64,000 nucleotides of DNA from contig CP154957.1 of the NCBI GenBank assembly GCA_039621445.1, positions 37,416,382 to 37,480,381 of the forward strand. The letters are read 5' to 3'. This DNA comes from Euglena gracilis (lineage: Eukaryota; Euglenida; Euglenophyceae; Euglenales). Under the pieces are notes generated by a model. The model was not told where the DNA came from. It worked only from the letters and a program-made list of their open reading frames with translations, and did not search any database. Each line of letters starts with the position of its first letter. Positions within the stretch are counted from its first letter, which is position 1. Shown piece after piece: positions 61,501 to 64,000 of this stretch. A program made the translations under genes and the position numbers.

Positions 61501-64000
61501 CGCCGGCGGGGTCGAAAAAACGCTAATTTTCGGCTCGAAAAACAGTTTTCTTCCCGGTCCGGGAGGCCAAAAACACTGGTTTTAATTCAAAAAAAAAAAA
61601 ATTGTTCGATTTTTTTTTAGACTTTTTTCGACCCCGGTTTTGCCACAAAGTCAATGGGTCGGCGGCCCAAAACGGGGCGCTGGCGGGTCGAAAAACGCTC
61701 GTTTTCGGCTCAAAAACAGTTTTTCCGGGTCCGGGAGGCCAAAAAAAAACGTTTCCGGGAAAAAAATTTTTTTGATTTTTTTCGACTTTTTTTGACCCGG
61801 TTTTGACCCAAAGTCAATGGGTCGGCGGCCCAAAACGGGGCGCTGGCGGGTCGAAAAACGCTCGTTTTTGGCTCAAAAAAAGTTTTTTCCGGGTCTCCGG
61901 GAGGCCAAAAACATCGTTTCGGGCAAAAAAAAATTTTCGATTTTTTTCGACTTTTTTGATCCGGTTTGAGCCAAAGTCTATGGGTGGGCGGCCCAAAAAT
62001 GGGCGGTGGCGGGTCGAAAAAACGCTCATTTTCGGCTCAAAAACAGTTTTTCCGGGTCCGGGAGGCCAAAAAACATCGTTTTGGGCAAAAAAAAATTTCG
62101 ATTTTTTTCGACTTTTTTGACCCGGTTTTGACCCAAAGTCAATGGGTCGGCGGCCCAAAACGGGGCGTTGGCGGGTCGAAAAACGCTCGTTTTCGGCTCA
62201 AAAACAGTTTTTCCGGGTCCGGGAGGCCAAAAAACATCGTTTCGGGCAAAAAAAATTTTTTTTGATTTTTTTCGACTTTTTTGACCCGGTTTTGACCCAA
62301 AGTCAATGGGTCGGCGGCCCAAAACGGGGCGCTGGCGGGTCGAAAAACGCTCGTTTTCGGCTCAAAAACAGTTTTTCCGGGTCCGGGAGGCCAAAAAACA
62401 TCGTTTCGGGCAAAAAAAATTTCGATTTTTTTCGACTTTTTTGACCCGGTTTTGACCCAAAGTCAATGGGTCGGCGGCCCAAAACGGGGCGCTGGCGGGT
62501 CGAAAAACGCTCGTTTTCGGCTCAAAAACAGTTTTTCCGGGTCCGGGAGGCCAAAAAACATCGTTTCGGGCCAAAAAATTTTTTTTGATTTTTTTCGACT
62601 TTTTTTGACCCGGTTTTGACCCAAAGTCAATGGGTCGGCGGCCCAAAACGGGGCGCTGGCGGGTCGAAAAACGCTCGTTTTCGGCTCAAAAACAGTTTTT
62701 CCGGGTCCGGGAGGCCAAAAAACATCGTTTCGGGCAAAAAAAAATTTTTTTTGATTTTTTTCGACTTTTTTGACCCGGTTTTGACCCAAAGTCAATGGGT
62801 CGGCGGCCCAAAACGGGGCGCTGGCGGGTCGAAAAACGCTCGTTTTCGGCTCAAAAACAGTTTTTCCGGGTCCGGGAGGCCAAAAAACATCGTTTCGGGC
62901 CAAAAAATTTTTTTTGATTTTTTTCGACTTTTTTTGACCCGGTTTTGACCCAAAGTCAATGGGTCGGCGGCCCAAAACGGGGCGCTGGCGGGTCGAAAAA
63001 CGCTCGTTTTCGGCTCAAAAACAGTTTTTCCGGGTCCGGGAGGCCAAAAAACATCGTTTCGGGCAAAAAAAAATTTTTTTTGATTTTTTTCGACTTTTTT
63101 TGACCCGGTTTTGACCCAAAGTCAATGGGTCGGCGGCCCAAAACGGGGCGCTGGCGGGTCGAAAAACGCTCGTTTTCGGCTCAAAAACAGTTTTCCGGGT
63201 CCCGGGGGCCAAAAAACATCGTTTGGGCAAAAAAAAAATTTTTTTTGATTTTTTTCGACTTTTTTGACCCGGTTTTGACCCAAAGTCAATGGGTCGGCGG
63301 CCCAAAACGGGGCGCTGGCGGGTCGAAAAACGCTCGTTTTCGGCTCAAAAACAGTTTTTCCGGGTCCGGGAGGCCAAAAAACATCGTTTCGGGCAAAAAA
63401 TTTTTTTTGATTTTTTTCGACTTTTTTGACCCGGTTTTGACCCAAAGTCAGTCAATGGGTCGGCGGCCCAAAACGGGGCGCCGGCGGGTCGAAAAACGCT
63501 CGTTTTCGGCTCAAAAACAGTTTTTCCGGGTCCGGGAGGCCAAAAAACATCGTTTCGGGCAAAAAAAAATTTTTTTTCGATTTTTTTCGACTTTTTTGAC
63601 CCGGTTTTGACCCAAAGTCAATGGGTCGGCGGCCCAAAACGGGGCGCCTGCGGGTCGAAAAACGCTCGTTTTCGGCTCAAAAACAGTTTTTCCGGGTCCG
63701 GGAGGAAAAAAACACGTTTCGGGAAAAAAATTTTTTTTGATTTTTTCGACTTTTTTGACCCGGTTTTGACCCAAAGTCAATGGGTCGGCGGCCCAAAACG
63801 GGGCGCCGGCGGGTCGAAAAACGCTCGTTTTCGGCTCAAAAACAGTTTTTCCGGGTCCGGGAGGCCAAAAAACATCGTTTCGGGCAAAAAAAAATTTTTT
63901 TGATTTTTTTCGACTTTTTTTGACCCGGTTTTGACCCAAAGTCAATGGGTCGGCGGCCCAAAACGGGGCGCTGGCGGGTCGAAAAACGCTCGTTTTCGGC
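61500..64000 (+). repeat. 163-bp satellite array, at least 15 units
   Basis: ATGGGTCGGCGGCCCAAAAC recurs near 61654, 61815, 61978 (variant), 62140, 62306, 62463, 62627, 62794, 62957, 63123, 63287, 63453, 63619, 63778 and 63942, mean step about 163 bp. Units also share GGGTCGAAAAACGCTCG, TTTCCGGGTCCGGGAGGCC and an A run plus T run. Differences are mostly in run lengths. The array continues past the window. Apparent ORFs on both strands follow the repeat. Confidence 0.9.

Noticed and set aside
61500-64000. CRISPR array
   Set aside because: Units are about 163 bp and contiguous; there are no unique spacers between short repeats, no cas genes, and the sequence is eukaryotic.

Overview
The window is eukaryotic, repeat-dominated nuclear DNA, most likely from a protist or alga; I cannot name the species. 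Evidence: retrotransposons of eukaryotic type (DIRS-like tyrosine-recombinase elements, a Ty3/chromovirus-like element, an LTR pair with target-site duplication), TTAGGG-type telomere-like arrays, exon-like coding pieces bounded by splice-like sites, satellite arrays, and no prokaryotic gene organisation. Nearly all coding capacity belongs to mobile elements, and most of it is broken.

Layout. 0.4-1.65 kb: decayed tandem repeats. 2.39-7.08 kb: a full-length but frameshifted DIRS-like element with split direct repeats (gag, RT-RNase H-methyltransferase-like, tyrosine recombinase). 7.17-8.34 kb: a short internally deleted DIRS derivative. 8.35-10.39 kb: a DIRS 3' fragment containing a small transposon with a 9-bp target duplication. 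10.39-16.21 kb: a decayed Ty3/chromovirus-like gag-pol with zinc knuckle, protease, RT, RNase H, integrase and chromodomain. 16.25-21.81 kb: four long, consecutive, unrecognised ORFs on the same strand, sharing with the gag-pol part a dense set of short hairpins. 21.95-25.27 kb: DIRS pieces. 25.27-31.81 kb: a DIRS copy split by a 5.3-kb LTR element that lacks gag-pol. 31.81-39.16 kb: a nest in which one DIRS copy is split by a second (32.49-38.99 kb, nearly intact, with inverted terminal repeats and the internal complementary region typical of DIRS-1), which is itself split in gag by a third, deleted copy. 39.7-41.2 kb: the only candidate host gene (minus strand, several exons). 41.3-64 kb: no credible genes; G/C-homopolymer-rich small elements, fold-back elements, a triplicated 1.2-kb block with internal telomere-like repeats, arrays of about 163, 160 and 118 bp, and at the end a 163-bp satellite that runs out of the window.

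How the parts work together. In the DIRS elements Gag would package the RNA, RT/RNase H would make cDNA that closes through the internal complementary region into a circle, and the tyrosine recombinase would insert it; this is established for DIRS-1, and the sequence shows all required parts in the 32.49-38.99 kb copy apart from one stop codon and the nested insertion. The chromovirus-like part would integrate by a DDE integrase, with the chromodomain choosing the site. The role of the four ORFs behind it is unknown.

Most notable: short hairpins with A-rich loops spread through 10.4-21.9 kb (the 9-mer GGGAAACCC alone occurs at least 11 times, in all three reading frames); the four unknown ORFs; inverted-terminal-repeat and split-direct-repeat architectures side by side in related DIRS elements; and a recombinase frame that stays open across the whole RT region.
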